DNA of 64,000 nt, from NCBI GenBank assembly GCA_963555705.1, contig OY743170.1, forward strand, positions 28,409,362 through 28,473,361. Direction: 5' to 3'. Source of the stretch: Ligustrum vulgare. Taxonomy: Eukaryota > Streptophyta > Magnoliopsida > Lamiales > Oleaceae. Positions within the stretch are counted from its first letter, which is position 1. Each line of letters opens with the position of its first letter. Of the stretch, positions 1 to 11,689 are shown piece by piece. A model generated the notes under the pieces. It ran no database searches, was not told the DNA's origin, and saw nothing but the letters and a program-made list of their open reading frames with translations. Both the position numbers and the translations under genes were made by a program.

Positions 1-205
1 TTTTCCCTCTTATTTCATCAATATATTTGCACCTTTACACTTCAGGATAATGAAGAGGACCTCAATATATTTGATTATACATAATATTTTATCACAGGAT
101 AGGTATATTTAAATGCAAAGCATAAATATATCATAAATATCCAACTCTTACTACTGTCATGCAATATCTTGTTTTGCATTGATAATGTAGTTTTTTCATA
201 GTCAA

Positions 206-2870
206 GATTTATTATGTAATTGGGTTCATGCGACTGGGAAGGAGCTTGGTATGGTTATTGTTGTGACTCATTTTGAGATTGGTAGATGTGGACACAAGGC
301 TCGAATATGATTTGGATGTGAGGGTGGAGGAAAATATAGAAAGCATAAAAGTAACCATAACCATGAACCAAAGAAAAAGAGATCTGTAGGCTCACGTAAG
401 TGTGAGTGTCCATTTGATCTAAGTGGTGTTAAATTAGTGAATGATGATGATTGGATGGTGAAGGTAATATGTGGAGTTCATAATCATCCTGTAGCACTAC
501 ATTTGGAAGGACATCCTTATGTGAGAAGATTAACAAGTGAAGAGGAGAAGATTTTAGCAAACATTTCAAGAAGCTTGGTAAAGCCGAGGAATAAATTGAT
601 GACTTAAAAGACAGGAATCTAAACAATGTTAGCACAATAAGGACAATTTACAATGCTCGTGGAAGACAATGATTGGTTGAGAAGGCAGGAAAGACTCAAA
701 TGCAACAGTAAATGGTAAGTTATGAGAACATAATTATATCGAGTGGCATAGGTATGATACTAAAACCGATGAAGTTAGAGATCTATTCTTTGCACATCCA
801 ACATGTGTGGATAAGTTACAAGCATTTCCATGTGTCCTTGTCATGGATTGATAAGACAAATAGGTACAAGCATCCTCTTTTTGAGATTGTTGGGGTTACT
901 TCGACTCAAATGATTTTTTCGGTTGCTTTTGTTTTCATAGAATCTGAACGAGAAGCAAATTATATTTGGGCGATGGAAAATTTGAAAACACTGATGAATC
1001 GAAATGCGCTGCCTCTTGTCATTGTAACAGATAGGAAGTTGGCACTTATTCAAGCAATTGAAAGGATTTTTCTTAATGTCAAACATTTATTGTGCACTTG
1101 GCACATATCAAAAAATGTTGCTGCTAATACAAAGAAGTATTTCGAACTGAAAGAAGATTGGGATACTTTCTATAGAAATTGGAGCGAACTTGTGGCCTCT
1201 ACTTCGAATGATATATATATATATATGAAAACTTGACCAAAAATTTGTTTCTGAAATTTGGAAAATTTTCCAAGGATCTTGGTTGAGTAAGTATAAGTAG
1301 AAATTTGTTGCTGCATGGACAAATAAAATTATGCACTTTGGTAATGTCACGACAAATAGGTAATGTGTTTGCTAATTTATTAATATTTGAAATATTCTTT
1401 GCTTTATAGATTAGATGAATAAAATATTATATATGTATGCAAGCCAAATAAATTACTCGTTTATGCAGGGTTGAGAATGCACATTCTAGATTAAAGAAAC
1501 TCCTCGGATCATCACAATGTGATTTTGAAACTTCATGGAAAGTTATGCATTATCTTTTGGAATTGTTATTAACTTAGATAAGGGATTTGTTCAAGCAAAG
1601 CATGAAATTGGTTCAACATCACTTCAAGCATAGCATTTTCAGAGAATTGCGAGGTTTGGTGTAAAAAAATGCAATGAATTTTATTTCAGTTGAGGCAAAG
1701 CAAGCAGAACGGATTGGTTTCGACAAAAGTGCTTGTCATTGCATTATTAGATCCACACATGGTTTTCCATGTGCATGTGGAATCTCAGAATACCTATTAT
1801 CAAGTCGACCGATTCCTTTGTCATCCGTGCACACACTGGAGGAAATTAGACATTTTGGTTCCATCGCATGAGGCTTCTTCCGAGTTGAATATTGTGGTTG
1901 AGTTGGAGAAAATTCAAAACTATTTTAATGCATGTGATGATGCAGGTAAATTAATGTTTAAAATGAAGTTACGAGAAATGTATGAACCCTCGATTACTTC
2001 TTTAGTGCCGCCAACTGAAAAATGTAAAACTAAGGGTCGATCATCATCGAAGGTTGATACTTTAACCAAAAGGAATCCTTCACATTTTGAAATTGTTGAG
2101 TCCAACAATCAAATTCATTCTCTAAGTACAAGTATCTCCATCAAAGTTTCGAAAAAGAGAAAGTATAAAGTTTGATGCACGCAGTCGTATGGTCTTGATC
2201 ATTATTTGACTTGTTTCCACGTCAAAGTGAAGGAGTGCATATTTAACATTGTTAATGTTGAATCTGATGGTCATTGTGGTTTTAGGGCTGTGGCTAGTTC
2301 ACTTGGATTGGAAGAAGCAGCATGGTCTCAGATTCCACATGACCTTATATCTGAATTGAACTCTAATTTTGATCTCCATGTCAAACTATATGGTTGCAAT
2401 GAATGGGTGAAGGAGTTATTATATAATTTAGATTACTTTGACATCAGTGCCCCGTTTGATCGATGGATGAAAATGCCTGATATGGGTCATTTGATAGCAT
2501 CTCCATATGGGGTCGTACTCGTCCTTCTATTATCTGAACAATGTTTAACATTTTTACCACTACACTCTCCATCTCCTATACCATTAAGTCATAAGATTAT
2601 TTCAGTTGGTTTTGTGAATGGCAATAATTTTGTTCAGGTATTTGTTTTATCCTCATTTACATAATGAAGTTGAACCTACCCTTTATTTGAGTAGTTTCTT
2701 GTTCGGCCAATTGACTGAAGCCTATGCTGTTTTACTATTGTTAATATGATTTATCACCGGTGCAGGTTAACTTGAGGCCTAGTTGTCCAATTCCACTCGT
2801 GGCATGCAATTGGTACAAGCACCGAGATGATATTACGAGTGGGTGGGAGAATCCATACACAACATGAATA
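206..2870 (+). pseudogene. Degenerate FAR1/MULE transposase fused to an OTU protease domain
   Basis: Remains of a Mutator-like (MULE) transposase with several modules in order. A FAR1-type zinc region lies at about 206-600 (C-x-C plus an HNH motif). A MULE DDE core lies at 712-1236; the block around IVTDRKLAL carries the second Asp and is followed by a CxWH motif. RVENAHSRLK, with the catalytic Glu, sits at 1469-1500 after an apparent 109-bp intron (1360-1468). A SWIM-like finger lies near 1730-1800; its usual final Cys-x-His reads Cys-x-Cys. An OTU cysteine-protease segment runs over 2206-2870. Its Asp-Gly-His-Cys site is at 2266-2277, and a 128-bp intron (2638-2765) separates the last part. 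The catalytic His expected just before FVQV is Asn here. In-frame stops (near 308) and frameshifts (near 595, 730, 850 and 1570) show it is dead. MULEs carrying OTU or Ulp1 peptidases are a known plant class. Element ends were not identified. Confidence 0.85.
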
Positions 2871-3485
2871 GAGACATTCAAAGATATGGTTGGTATGAAT
2901 GTTGCTACGCAAGAGACTATTTGTCTAAGCTCGCAATAAGTAGTGTCTCATCTTATGGTGGTGATAGATTAATGATTGACTAATATAGACTATATTCAAA
3001 AGCCCTTTTGTGGTCTTTTCTATTTTCTTTCACATAATCAACAAAATCAACAATGTGTTTCAATGAAATACTGATAGAGACCTTTCAATGTGGAAGCAAG
3101 TTTTATTTGTAATAAAGGAAGCCTGCATACCAATAATCAATGAAATATATGAAATCATCCAATTAACGACATATCATAGCATTTGAAACCACAAAATCCT
3201 TGTATCCCATACAGGATGTTCTTGGCTAACTAGTATATTTCGGGATTGGCAACTTATATGAAATCATTAAATTAACGAAATATGAATCAGGGGAAATCAA
3301 CCACAACCACTAGATTTGAAGCAATATAAACAAAATATTGTGTCCATTTCTATTAAACATGACTTAAAGTTTCATCCTCAACTTTACTATATTTCAGGAA
3401 CAGAAAGGCAATGATTAAAGGTTTGAAGTTTAGTGAGGCAATACTCCTTTGTAAAATTGATAACCCCTAAAATCAAACACTAAAT
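2871..3485. other. AT-rich spacer, no gene seen
   Basis: No coding segment recognised. AT-rich sequence between the MULE remains and the ligase fragment. It could include the 3' flank of the ligase fragment, but no poly(A) tract typical of a retroposed copy is visible. Confidence 0.4.
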
Positions 3486-4256
3486 TTAGAAACTAATCGT
3501 TCCTTTCCATCCATGAGCATGGTGAGAACAAATAACAGCATCAAAACCCCCTACTGTGAAAGTCGCATTCCTGACTGCACTTAGTTCAACTTCAGAATTA
3601 GTTGAAAATTTGTGGACAACCACCACAACATTAACACCATAAGCCTTTGTATTTGAGATATGCCTTGCCAGATTAATGCTACCAGCTTCAACAAGAGACA
3701 CATTCTCATTCGTATAGGTACGGTCAAGAGGCTTACCAGCCACGACCTGAGGCCCTCCGTCATGCATTTTGAGGGCCCTAATGGTTGCTACAATAATAGC
3801 ACACTGAGGATTTAAACCTCTATATCGACACTTAATATTCATAAACTTCTCAGTACCAATATCAACCCCAAAGCCTGCTTCAGTAACTACAAAGCCATCA
3901 GGTCCCACCAGCTTCAGTATTATTTTATCTGCAACAATTGATGAGTTCCCATGAGCAATATTTGCAAAAGGACCAACGTGAACAACGACAGGTGTGACCT
4001 CGAGAGTCTGCATCAATGTATGATTAATGGCATCTTTCATCAACACTGTCAGAGCACCTCCGACTCCGAGATCATCTGCCGCAATGGGATCACCAGCTTT
4101 CCTATTTTCGACTACCATTTTCTCAAGCCTCTCTCTCATGTCAGATAGGGAAGTTGTGAGAGCCAACACTACCATTATTTCACTAGCAACTGAAATATCA
4201 AATCCCATGACTGGCTTCATCGATGTCCATTTTGACAGTGCTGCCTCAGATCCCAT
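3486..4256 (-). pseudogene. THFS: Formate-tetrahydrofolate ligase fragment
   Basis: Open frame of 256 residues. From about residue 19 it matches the middle of plant 10-formyltetrahydrofolate synthetase, the one-carbon-metabolism enzyme that ligates formate to THF using ATP. Conserved blocks include [64 protein letters not shown] and [11 protein letters not shown]. The intact enzyme is about 635 residues. This piece lacks the N-terminal P-loop part and the C-terminal third, and homology stops abruptly after [10 protein letters not shown]. The first 15-18 residues do not resemble the family. No intron interrupts the homologous span. Several normally invariant positions are changed (HAGPF to HVGPF, FGAD to FGVD). 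This is most likely a captured or retroposed gene fragment. The open frame may be chance or youth; activity is not expected. Confidence 0.85.
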
Positions 4257-4671
4257 CGCATTATTTCCTCTTCTGGTCTCTGCTTCTCGCCAAAATAGGG
4301 GCCTAGCTCAGTTCATTCCGAGAGAGCTGCGTGTGCTTGGTGGAAATTTAGTTGTTGCTTTTGTCAATTTCTTTTCGAAGGGGATACACTCGAGCAATTC
4401 TTAAGACATTGACCTTGAGTTTGGAAACAATGAAAATTGTAAATAAAGTAGTCATGTCGGAATTTGCAGATTATTGGGGTGCTGGTAGAGTTAAAAGGGA
4501 ACTAACTAAGAAGAATATTACCGGGGCTGCTGGAAGTTGGAGAAGAAAACAGACGTAATAGTAGTCGAATAGAGCTTGGAGCAGCTGGGTGTGAGGAAAT
4601 GTGAAATGACCAGCAGAGATCTACGAAGATCCGACCAGGGCAGGTGCCAGCAACTGAGCTTGGAAGACATC

Positions 4672-4925
4672 GGGTGGAGAGAAAATCTATTGGCCTCAGC
4701 TGAACTTAGGACGCCGGTGGAGAGAACCAAATGATGGGTATTCAATTGTGGAGTGAGAAAATCTATTGGTCTGTTGAGCTTGGAAGATGCCGGTGTAGAG
4801 AAATGCAGATGAATGGGTATTCAATTGTAAAGAGAGATTGAAGATGCTGGTGGAGAGAAATACAAATGAATTGGTATTCAATTGTAGAGAGAGAAAATAT
4901 ATTGGTATGTTGGAAGATCTGTGGT
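4672..4925. repeat. Degenerate minisatellite, unit about 57-76 bp
   Basis: About four diverged tandem units sharing GGTGGAGAGAAA, GGTATTCAATTGT and AGAGAGAAAAT, followed by ATTGGT and TTGGAAGATGC. Units begin near 4672, 4714, 4790 and 4850. Unit length varies through internal deletions. Confidence 0.7.
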
Positions 4926-5247
4926 GTAGGATTTTATTTTCATTTATTTTATTAAAGGTTATTTTTATAAAATTAAATGTGGTGTATTTATAAAATTTGT
5001 ATTCTAATAAATGTGTATATATAATGTGGTGTGGTTAACAAATTTAGTGGTGTCATTATAATTACCCTTTGAGCAAATGAGGCAATACAAATTAAAAATG
5101 AATCATTTGAAGAATGTTTTTAGAGACACCTGACCAAAAGGAGGATTAGAAAGAGAAATTGTGTGCCCTAAACTACGTGTTAGTAGACGAAGAGTTATAC
5201 AAGAAACGTTCAAATGGAATCATGCTAAAGTGTGTTGATTTTTCTTA
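4926..5247. other. AT-rich spacer, no gene seen
   Basis: AT-rich DNA between the minisatellite and the inverted-arm element. No gene or known repeat recognised. Confidence 0.4.
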
Positions 5248-6091
5248 GGGTTTATTACACAAAATACCACCCATGTTTATAAAAAATTTCAAATATATCA
5301 CTAACGTTTCAAAATGACGTAAACTACCACTTATGTTTAAAATTCTTACACCATGTACCATTCTCTTAACTTTCTAGCATAGTTGGATGTAAATTGATGA
5401 CGTGACGATGACGTGGCATTACGTTCTAGCATGTTGGCGTCACATGAGCATTGACATGATTTTTTTATTTTTTATTTTTAAAAGAGGTGTACACATAGTT
5501 TATTATTATTATGAAAACATAATAAATGTGTGGCTAAATTATAAATTAATTATAATGTAGCCGTCAAACAAAGACTAAATGAATTTATAAATTGTAATGA
5601 TTGCATTAAAGAACAGAAGTGTATTTACATAAAAATTCTAAGAAAATATTAAATAGACAAATAGAATATAAATAATAATTTTTTGTCAGGATTTTCAAAT
5701 CTAAATTTTTATATATATTTTTTATTTTTCGATGTGTGTGAGTAAAAAAGTTTTTTTTTTTTTTTTTTTTTTTGCGTGTTATTTATTTTCTAGTATTTTG
5801 AATTTTTGAATTTTAATTTTTCATAATAATAATAATAATAAAAAAAAAACTATGTGTGCACACCACCTCCTTTAAAAAAATTAAAAAATGCTTATGTGGT
5901 GCCAACTTTCTAAAAGGTAAGGTCACGTCATCGCCACATCATCATTTTACTTCCAACTAGGCTAGAAAGTTAAGAGAATGGTATATGGTGTAAGAATTTT
6001 AAACATAAGTGGTAATTTACGTTATTTTGAAATGTTAGTGATAGATTTAAAATTTTTGGTAAATATTGGTTGTATTTTGTATAATTATCCC
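5248..6091. mobile_element. Non-autonomous element with about 270-bp inverted arms
   Basis: The left arm (5248-5520) and right arm (about 5846-6091) are inverted copies. Both read inward through AAAATACCA-like sequence, CACTAACGTTTCAAAAT, ACCACTTATGTTTAAAATTC, TCTTAACTTTCTAGC and a TGATGACGTG block. They meet over a short AT-rich middle with a T-run at 5751-5773. The flanks TTTTCTTAG (5240-5248) and TTTTCTGAT (6093-6101) could be a decayed 9-bp target duplication. Long inverted ends and a 9-bp duplication fit a Mutator-type non-autonomous element. There is no coding sequence. Transcription would give a long hairpin, a possible siRNA source. Confidence 0.75.
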
Positions 6092-6104
6092 CTTTTCTGA
6101 TGCT

Positions 6105-7186
6105 AAAACAATTATGCCAGAAGTGCATGAGGGAATATGTAGAGCTCGCCAAGCTGGTTAGAAGATGAGATGGTTGATCATGAAAAGTGGGTATCTCTAG
6201 CCTAAAATGGGCAAATTATGTGTCTAATATGCTAAGGATTGTTTAGTATGTCAAAAACATAGACCAATTCAAAGAATGCCAACAAGTGAAATAACTCATA
6301 TCATTAAGCATTGGCCATTCAGAGGATGGACATTATACTTGATAGGAAAGATCTATCCTCCCTCTTCAAAACAACACACATTCATCATAATAGCCACTGG
6401 TTTTTCACTATGTGGGATGAGGTCATTCCTTTAAAATAAATATCTCAAGGAAACATCATAAAGTTCATTAAAGATCATATAATCTATAAGTTTGGATACC
6501 TCGGACCTTGATGACGGATCACGGGACTTCTTTGAATGGAGATCAAGTCAAGCAATTCTTGGGTGAGTTTGGTATTAAGTTAGTAACCTCAACACTTTAT
6601 TATGCCCAATCAAATACACAGGCCAAATCTTCCAAAAAAATTATCAAAAAAAATATAAGATGATAGATGAGAACGAAAGTAATTGGCATAAATGTTTAAT
6701 TAAAGCTTTGTAGCTTACAGGACATCTCCAAGTTCAAGAACTAAAGTTACTCCATTTCGACCCACGTATAGGCAAGAGACAGTGTTGCCTATAGAGACTA
6801 ATGTGCAATCAATTAGAGTGGTTTTGCAAAATAATTTGGGCCATGAACAATATGCAAAAGCCACAGCCCAAAACTTGTTAGAATTGCATGAATTGAAATT
6901 GGACATCTTAGACAAGTAACAAGTTTAGAAACAAAAAATAGCTAAGTTTTATAACAAGAAAGTTATAACCAAGCCTTTTACTTTGGGTGAGTCAGCTTGG
7001 AAAACAGCACTCCATTTGGATAGTAAGGATCTGAAGTATGAAAATTGGTCATCCAATTGGGAAGGTCCATTTAGAGTCAAAAGTGTGTTACCTAATGGAG
7101 CCTAAGACTTAGAAGATTTAGACGAAACAAAACACGTAGGATCTATTAATGGAAAGTACTTGGAAAAATGTGTTCCTTTCGTATGA
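6105..7186 (+). pseudogene. Ty3/gypsy integrase remains
   Basis: Broken 3' end of a Ty3/gypsy polyprotein. Readable pieces are CQKHRPIQRMPT (integrase zinc/linker region, near 6239), the IIATGFS stretch, a TDHGTSLNGDQVKQFL-like core near 6525, YYAQSNTQAKS near 6600, and the C-terminal motif SNWEGPF...SINGKYLEKC near 7050-7170. In Athila/Tat and other plant Ty3 lineages this last block ends the integrase. Many stops and frameshifts are present. The inserted inverted-arm element ends 13 bp upstream. Confidence 0.75.
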
Positions 7187-8967
7187 GAAAGTGAACCACT
7201 AAGTACTGATAATAAATACAAATAAAAGTACGTGTTAATAGAATGAAATAAATACTACCATTAATGAGCAAAAGACACATTGGGTCACTTTCAATGTGCT
7301 TGCAAATAATGGACGACATTGTCCTATCCTAGTCTTTATCCTTTACAAAATAAAGGATGAATATCATATAATTTTATCATATCCTCTTTACAACAGTTTT
7401 GCATTTGCTCTCTAAGCTAAAGCCAGTCAAGATGATCAACAAAATTGTTCCTTCCATTTCTTTTGAAAGTGAAGAAAGGAAGATAGAGTGAAAACATCCA
7501 AGCAAGGACAGAGCAAAAAATGTTCAAACAAAGGATTTTATTAATGGAATAATTCCTTATAAATTGATACAAATGCCCAATAGGTCGCAATCTCAAAAAA
7601 TCTATACAAAGAACATGCTACTAAAGTCTTCCTACTAACTATTACGTCTTCTGCTAAAGAAATCGTTCTTCAATTTCTCCCTAGAAGTGTCACTGGAAGG
7701 AACACTCCCCTTGGTTTCACCATAGGAGTCATTTTGGAAGCCAAAAATGGCTTGTCCATAGACTGAGAAGCTTCCTCAGCAAGCAATTGGCCTCTCCACC
7801 AGAATCCCCTTTGAGGACTCTATTTCTAAAATATTTTCTATATCCCCCATACATTAAGGCAAATGGAAGATTTTGTGAAGACGATACAATATTTGTTTTA
7901 CTGGACTCTTAAGGGCTAGCCATTGTTATGGTTATCATTAGGATAGTGTTTGCCAGGTAGAGTGAAGGCAATGGGATATAAAAGTTGTAGTAGAAAAGAC
8001 ATTCAAGGATTCAACTCTACTTATAGGAGGTCGGATAGTAAAGAGATGGAATGTGAAAAGTCACGTATACATGGAGTAATAGAAATTAAAGCGTTAAGTT
8101 TTAGAAAACTGAAATCACTAAAACAGGACATACGTTGGAGTTGAACACTAGAAGGAACGCTAGAAGTTTCATGGTTTTTGGAAACCTGGGACTGTAAATA
8201 CATGCAAGTATTTTGAATATGGAAATTATTATGATTACACATTAACTAATCCATTTTGGGAGTAAATGACCAACATAAAAGCCCAATACAAAGGCTAAAA
8301 ATCAGGATGATGTTAAGGAGTCTAGGCGATTAAGCAATTGGGCGAGTGAAGCAAGATTTGGGCGATCAAGTGTTGAACAATATACAAGAGGTAGTTTTCC
8401 ATTGTGAGTGGTTATAATAACGTGAACAGTTGGTGAGATCTTGGGAAGTTAGTGCAAGGAAATTGGTGAGAACGAGGGAGACAAAAGTTTGATCTCATGA
8501 GAAGTTAGTGAAGGAAGTTAATCAACGCAAGGAAGTAGATGGAAGTTACTCCAAATCGATTACGAATCAAATGAAGTAGTTAAGGGACCTAAGGCAGTAA
8601 TTGTATATAATCTAGAAATTTAGACATTTATGAAAATAGACCAAATCAAACTCTCAAACAGAGATATAATTTTCTTATCTTAGATTTTATTAGAATTTTC
8701 CTTAGTTAATTAGTATTCTTGTGCCCTTTGTAGTGTTCGTGAGCCCTTGGAGGCATATTTTACATTAAGTGTTTCTTAGTACAAACGCCTCTTTTTGGCA
8801 CTGTCTTAAGAGGTTTATCCCTTACACTTTTGTTTGATTCCTTTTAATTATTAGCACAAGCGAAACGGTTCCCTTGCCTTTTTCAATGGCAGGGACATGA
8901 GGGAGGGGATGAGGCTTATCAACAAGAGTAGGTGGTGCCACACAACTGAGAATCACTTCTAGAATGC

Positions 8968-8972
<5 letters not shown>
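7187..8972 (+). other. Probable 3' non-coding and LTR remains of the gypsy element
   Basis: No coding sequence recognised. By position it should hold the 3' untranslated part, and perhaps an LTR, of the gypsy element whose integrase ends at 7186. The 8250-8920 stretch has LTR-like composition, but no paired LTR was found to prove it. Short open frames here have no recognisable domain. Confidence 0.3.

Positions 8973-9055
<83 letters not shown>
8973..9055. repeat. (CT)n microsatellite
   Basis: An uninterrupted CT dinucleotide run of 83 bases. Its reverse strand reads as an Arg-Glu repeat in one frame, which is not a protein. Confidence 0.97.
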
Positions 9056-9060
<5 letters not shown>

Positions 9061-9959
9061 CTGAATCACAAGGATAGCTACAATCAGTTTGTGTTCATCC
9101 TCCGGAATGAACTCATGGATTTCACCAAAGTTGTAAGCCACAAGGAAATCTAACAATGTGAATTACCCATGGGTAATCAAGTAAGCACTAGTTCAAGTAG
9201 TGTCATGTATTCTACCTAAAGCAATATTTTATTCGAACATAATATCATTAGCAACAAGCGTGTCAATAAAGTTAGCCTAAATATTTTTTTTACATATATA
9301 TAGAAAAATTTAAAGAAAAGCAATGAGCATCCCAATATTTACCCACTCCCAAATTAAAACATTACATTATCCTCAATGTGACTAAAAGATCAGAAACTCC
9401 CCAGTGGTTGTTTGAAGAAGGATCACGCTGATTAGATTGATTGGATGACATGGTAGATGATTCTTGTACTCTTTCTTTGATTGAATTGTACCTATAAAAA
9501 CGTAAGTAAATAGAGAATATTAGTGCAACAGATAATCAAAGAAAATGTGTGCTTGAATGTATATGATGAACTTGGATCCTCGTTAAAATGGGATAAAAAC
9601 AAGATGAAAATTTTCAAAATTGTATGCCTAAAAACTAATACATTTTCTAAAACTACATATAACACAATAAATAAAGATGCATAAATAAAGGGGTTAGAAA
9701 ATTTGGTTGCCTTTTAACTATATTTACAATCTTCACCTTGACTTTTTGCAGCCTGTATTAAAATGGCCAATAGGTTGTTGAGGCCTTACATTGCTTGCAA
9801 TTTTCACATTTGCAAATCTCCTTCTTTTGAACTTTTATGAACCCGCAATTATCTGGTTGATCTCTATACTCTTCTCTTTGTTATATTTTGTGCTCGAGAG
9901 TTTTTATAATATTGTGTGACTTGTCTTCTATCTTAAAGCAAATTTTAACTGAGGGTGTT
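9056..9959. other. Degenerate retroelement-like non-coding DNA
   Basis: No gene. A short motif at 9348-9380 (AACATTACATTATCCTCAAT and flank) recurs at about 50551-50575. This suggests both are relics of the same kind of retroelement 3' region. Otherwise unassigned. Confidence 0.3.
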
Positions 9960-10330
9960 GATCTGGCTATTAATTAATCCTAAAATATACATGTTCATCC
10001 TGCACTCTTAAATTGACCTCTCCATTCTCTACATCAATCAAAGCTCATCCTATGGTAAGAAATGGTCGACAAAGTATGAGTGGTAACCTGTTATCCTCTT
10101 CAATATCCAAAATCACAAAGTTGGCTAGAAAGATAAGCTTTTCCACTTTTGCTAAATATTTTGTATGATTCCATATGGATGTCTTAATCAATCGATCAGC
10201 TAACAACAATGTGACAGTGGTGGGTTTAGGCTCGCCCAATCCAAGTTTTTTGTAGAAAGAAAGAGAAATTAATTTTATACTAGCTCCAAGATCGCACAAA
10301 ACTTTATTGAAAGTGTATTTACAAATAATG
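9960..10330 (-). pseudogene. Aspartic protease fragment of a minus-strand Athila-like element
   Basis: The 84-codon open part (10299-10045) and its upstream codons read KYTFNKVLCDLGASIKLISL, KLGLGEPKPTTVTLLLADR, NFVILDIEEDNRLPLILCRP and FL. This is the retropepsin region of Athila/Tat Ty3 elements. The catalytic Asp-Ser/Thr-Gly-Ala reads Asp-Leu-Gly-Ala, which is usual for this lineage. It stops at the left edge of the plus-strand element at 10331. The matching minus-strand gag resumes at 24229-25060 and its LTR at 25333, so I infer one element split by a later insertion. Confidence 0.75.
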
Positions 10331-11457
10331 TGCTAAAATTGGGATATTATATTGTTGTTTTACAATAAAAAGCTACCTAATTTGTTATTATTTATTTATA
10401 TTTCAAAATTTCTCCCAAAGTCAAAAAAAATGAAGTAATTGAGGCAAATAAAAAGAAATTGGAGGATAAATGAATCTAAATTATACACATGGAGAAGTCG
10501 ATGAAGCCAACTAAAGTAAAAAAAAAAAAAGGAGCTAATTTGAAGAATTCAGAAGTTTGGGTACTAAATTGATCTAATCAAAAGATGAAGGATCTGGAAT
10601 GCATTTAAAGAATGAAGACTAAGTTGTAGAGAATGAAAGATAGAAATTGCATCCAGAACATAACACCGCGCGATCGCTGGACTTTCTACCACATGATTGC
10701 ATAACAGTTCAACTGGGCCGTAGCTAGGCTTTTTACAGATTTCTACAACAACATTATCCAGGTGATGAACTCCAATAATTCTTGTTGTTATTTATCTTCA
10801 ATTATATTTCTAGGCTAAGCGTTTACATCAGAATCATGACGAGATTTTACTTTTAGGATTTTATGTTTTGATACTTGTTTAATTTAATGCAATTTATGGG
10901 TTTGAGCAATTATTATCGACTTTTCATGAATCTATAATTATTGTGCACGGTAATTATATGATTGTTGTATCATTTTCTTAAGTTCAAAAGATTAGGATCA
11001 CATCATACATGTTTTAATTACCATAAATTTCGATAGGGAATGGAAATATACCGCTATACTTTATACTATCTTATATTATTCGTTATAGAAATATAGTCGG
11101 GTCATGCATAAAAATAGGAGTTAATTCACCATTCGAAAGGGTTTTTTAAACACATTGGAAATATTGATATTCAAAATTCCATGAAGTGTGGTTAAGTGTT
11201 TAAATAAAAGCATGAATGATGGAAGTAGAGTGGATTCTCATTTCTAGCATGTTTTTCTCATATATTTTATTATTTCAAAATTGGTTATTTTTAGTCTTTA
11301 ATTTAATTGAAATTCAAAAAAAAAAAAAATTTATATTTTTGGTTAAGATAATTAGTCTAAAATAATAAATTTACTTAATCCTCATGGGCATGATATACGG
11401 ACTCATAGTCCACTTTATTACTTTTCGATTCTTACACTTGCAGTCAAGAATAGCACA
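10331..11457 (+). repeat. 5' LTR of the nested Athila-like element
   Basis: It aligns along its length with the interrupted 3' LTR. Shared blocks include CTACCTAATTTGTTATTATT, ATTGGAGGATAAATGAA, AATTGATCTAATC, ATAGGAGTTAATTCACCATT and TCCACTTTATTACTTTT-like sequence before the end. Relative to the 3' LTR it lacks about 159 bp (matching 17955-18113) that contain the only good TATA box, and a shorter stretch near 10670. It is therefore probably promoter-less. Confidence 0.85.
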
Positions 11458-11466
11458 ACAAGGTTT

Positions 11467-11484
11467 TGACACAGTTGCCATGTA
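11467..11484 (+). other. Degenerate primer-binding site
   Basis: Starting 10 bases after the 5' LTR, TGACACAGTTGCCATG resembles the TGGCGCCGTTGCCGGG site of Athila/Tat elements, complementary to tRNA-Asp, with several point changes. The minus-strand relative has the same spacing after its LTR end at 25333. Confidence 0.6.
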
Positions 11485-11689
11485 TTACAGTTTAAATTTA
11501 TTTTTAGATTACTTTCAATAAATTCGAAATTTTTACTGCTTTATTTTATTTTTAGGATAATAATTTTTTTTTTTAAATTCAATTCATTCACTTTTCTTTT
11601 GTTCTTCTCAACTTTGTGTGCAAAATTCGAGACACACTAATTTTGCATAAGCTGGTCTGAAAATAGAATGTACTCTTCTTCGCAAATTA

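Noticed and set aside
4027..4404. 125-codon plus-strand frame over the ligase fragment
   Set aside because: Antisense shadow of the ligase-derived frame. No domain of its own.
8959..9156. Open frame rich in Arg-Glu repeats
   Set aside because: Direct translation of the (CT)n microsatellite.
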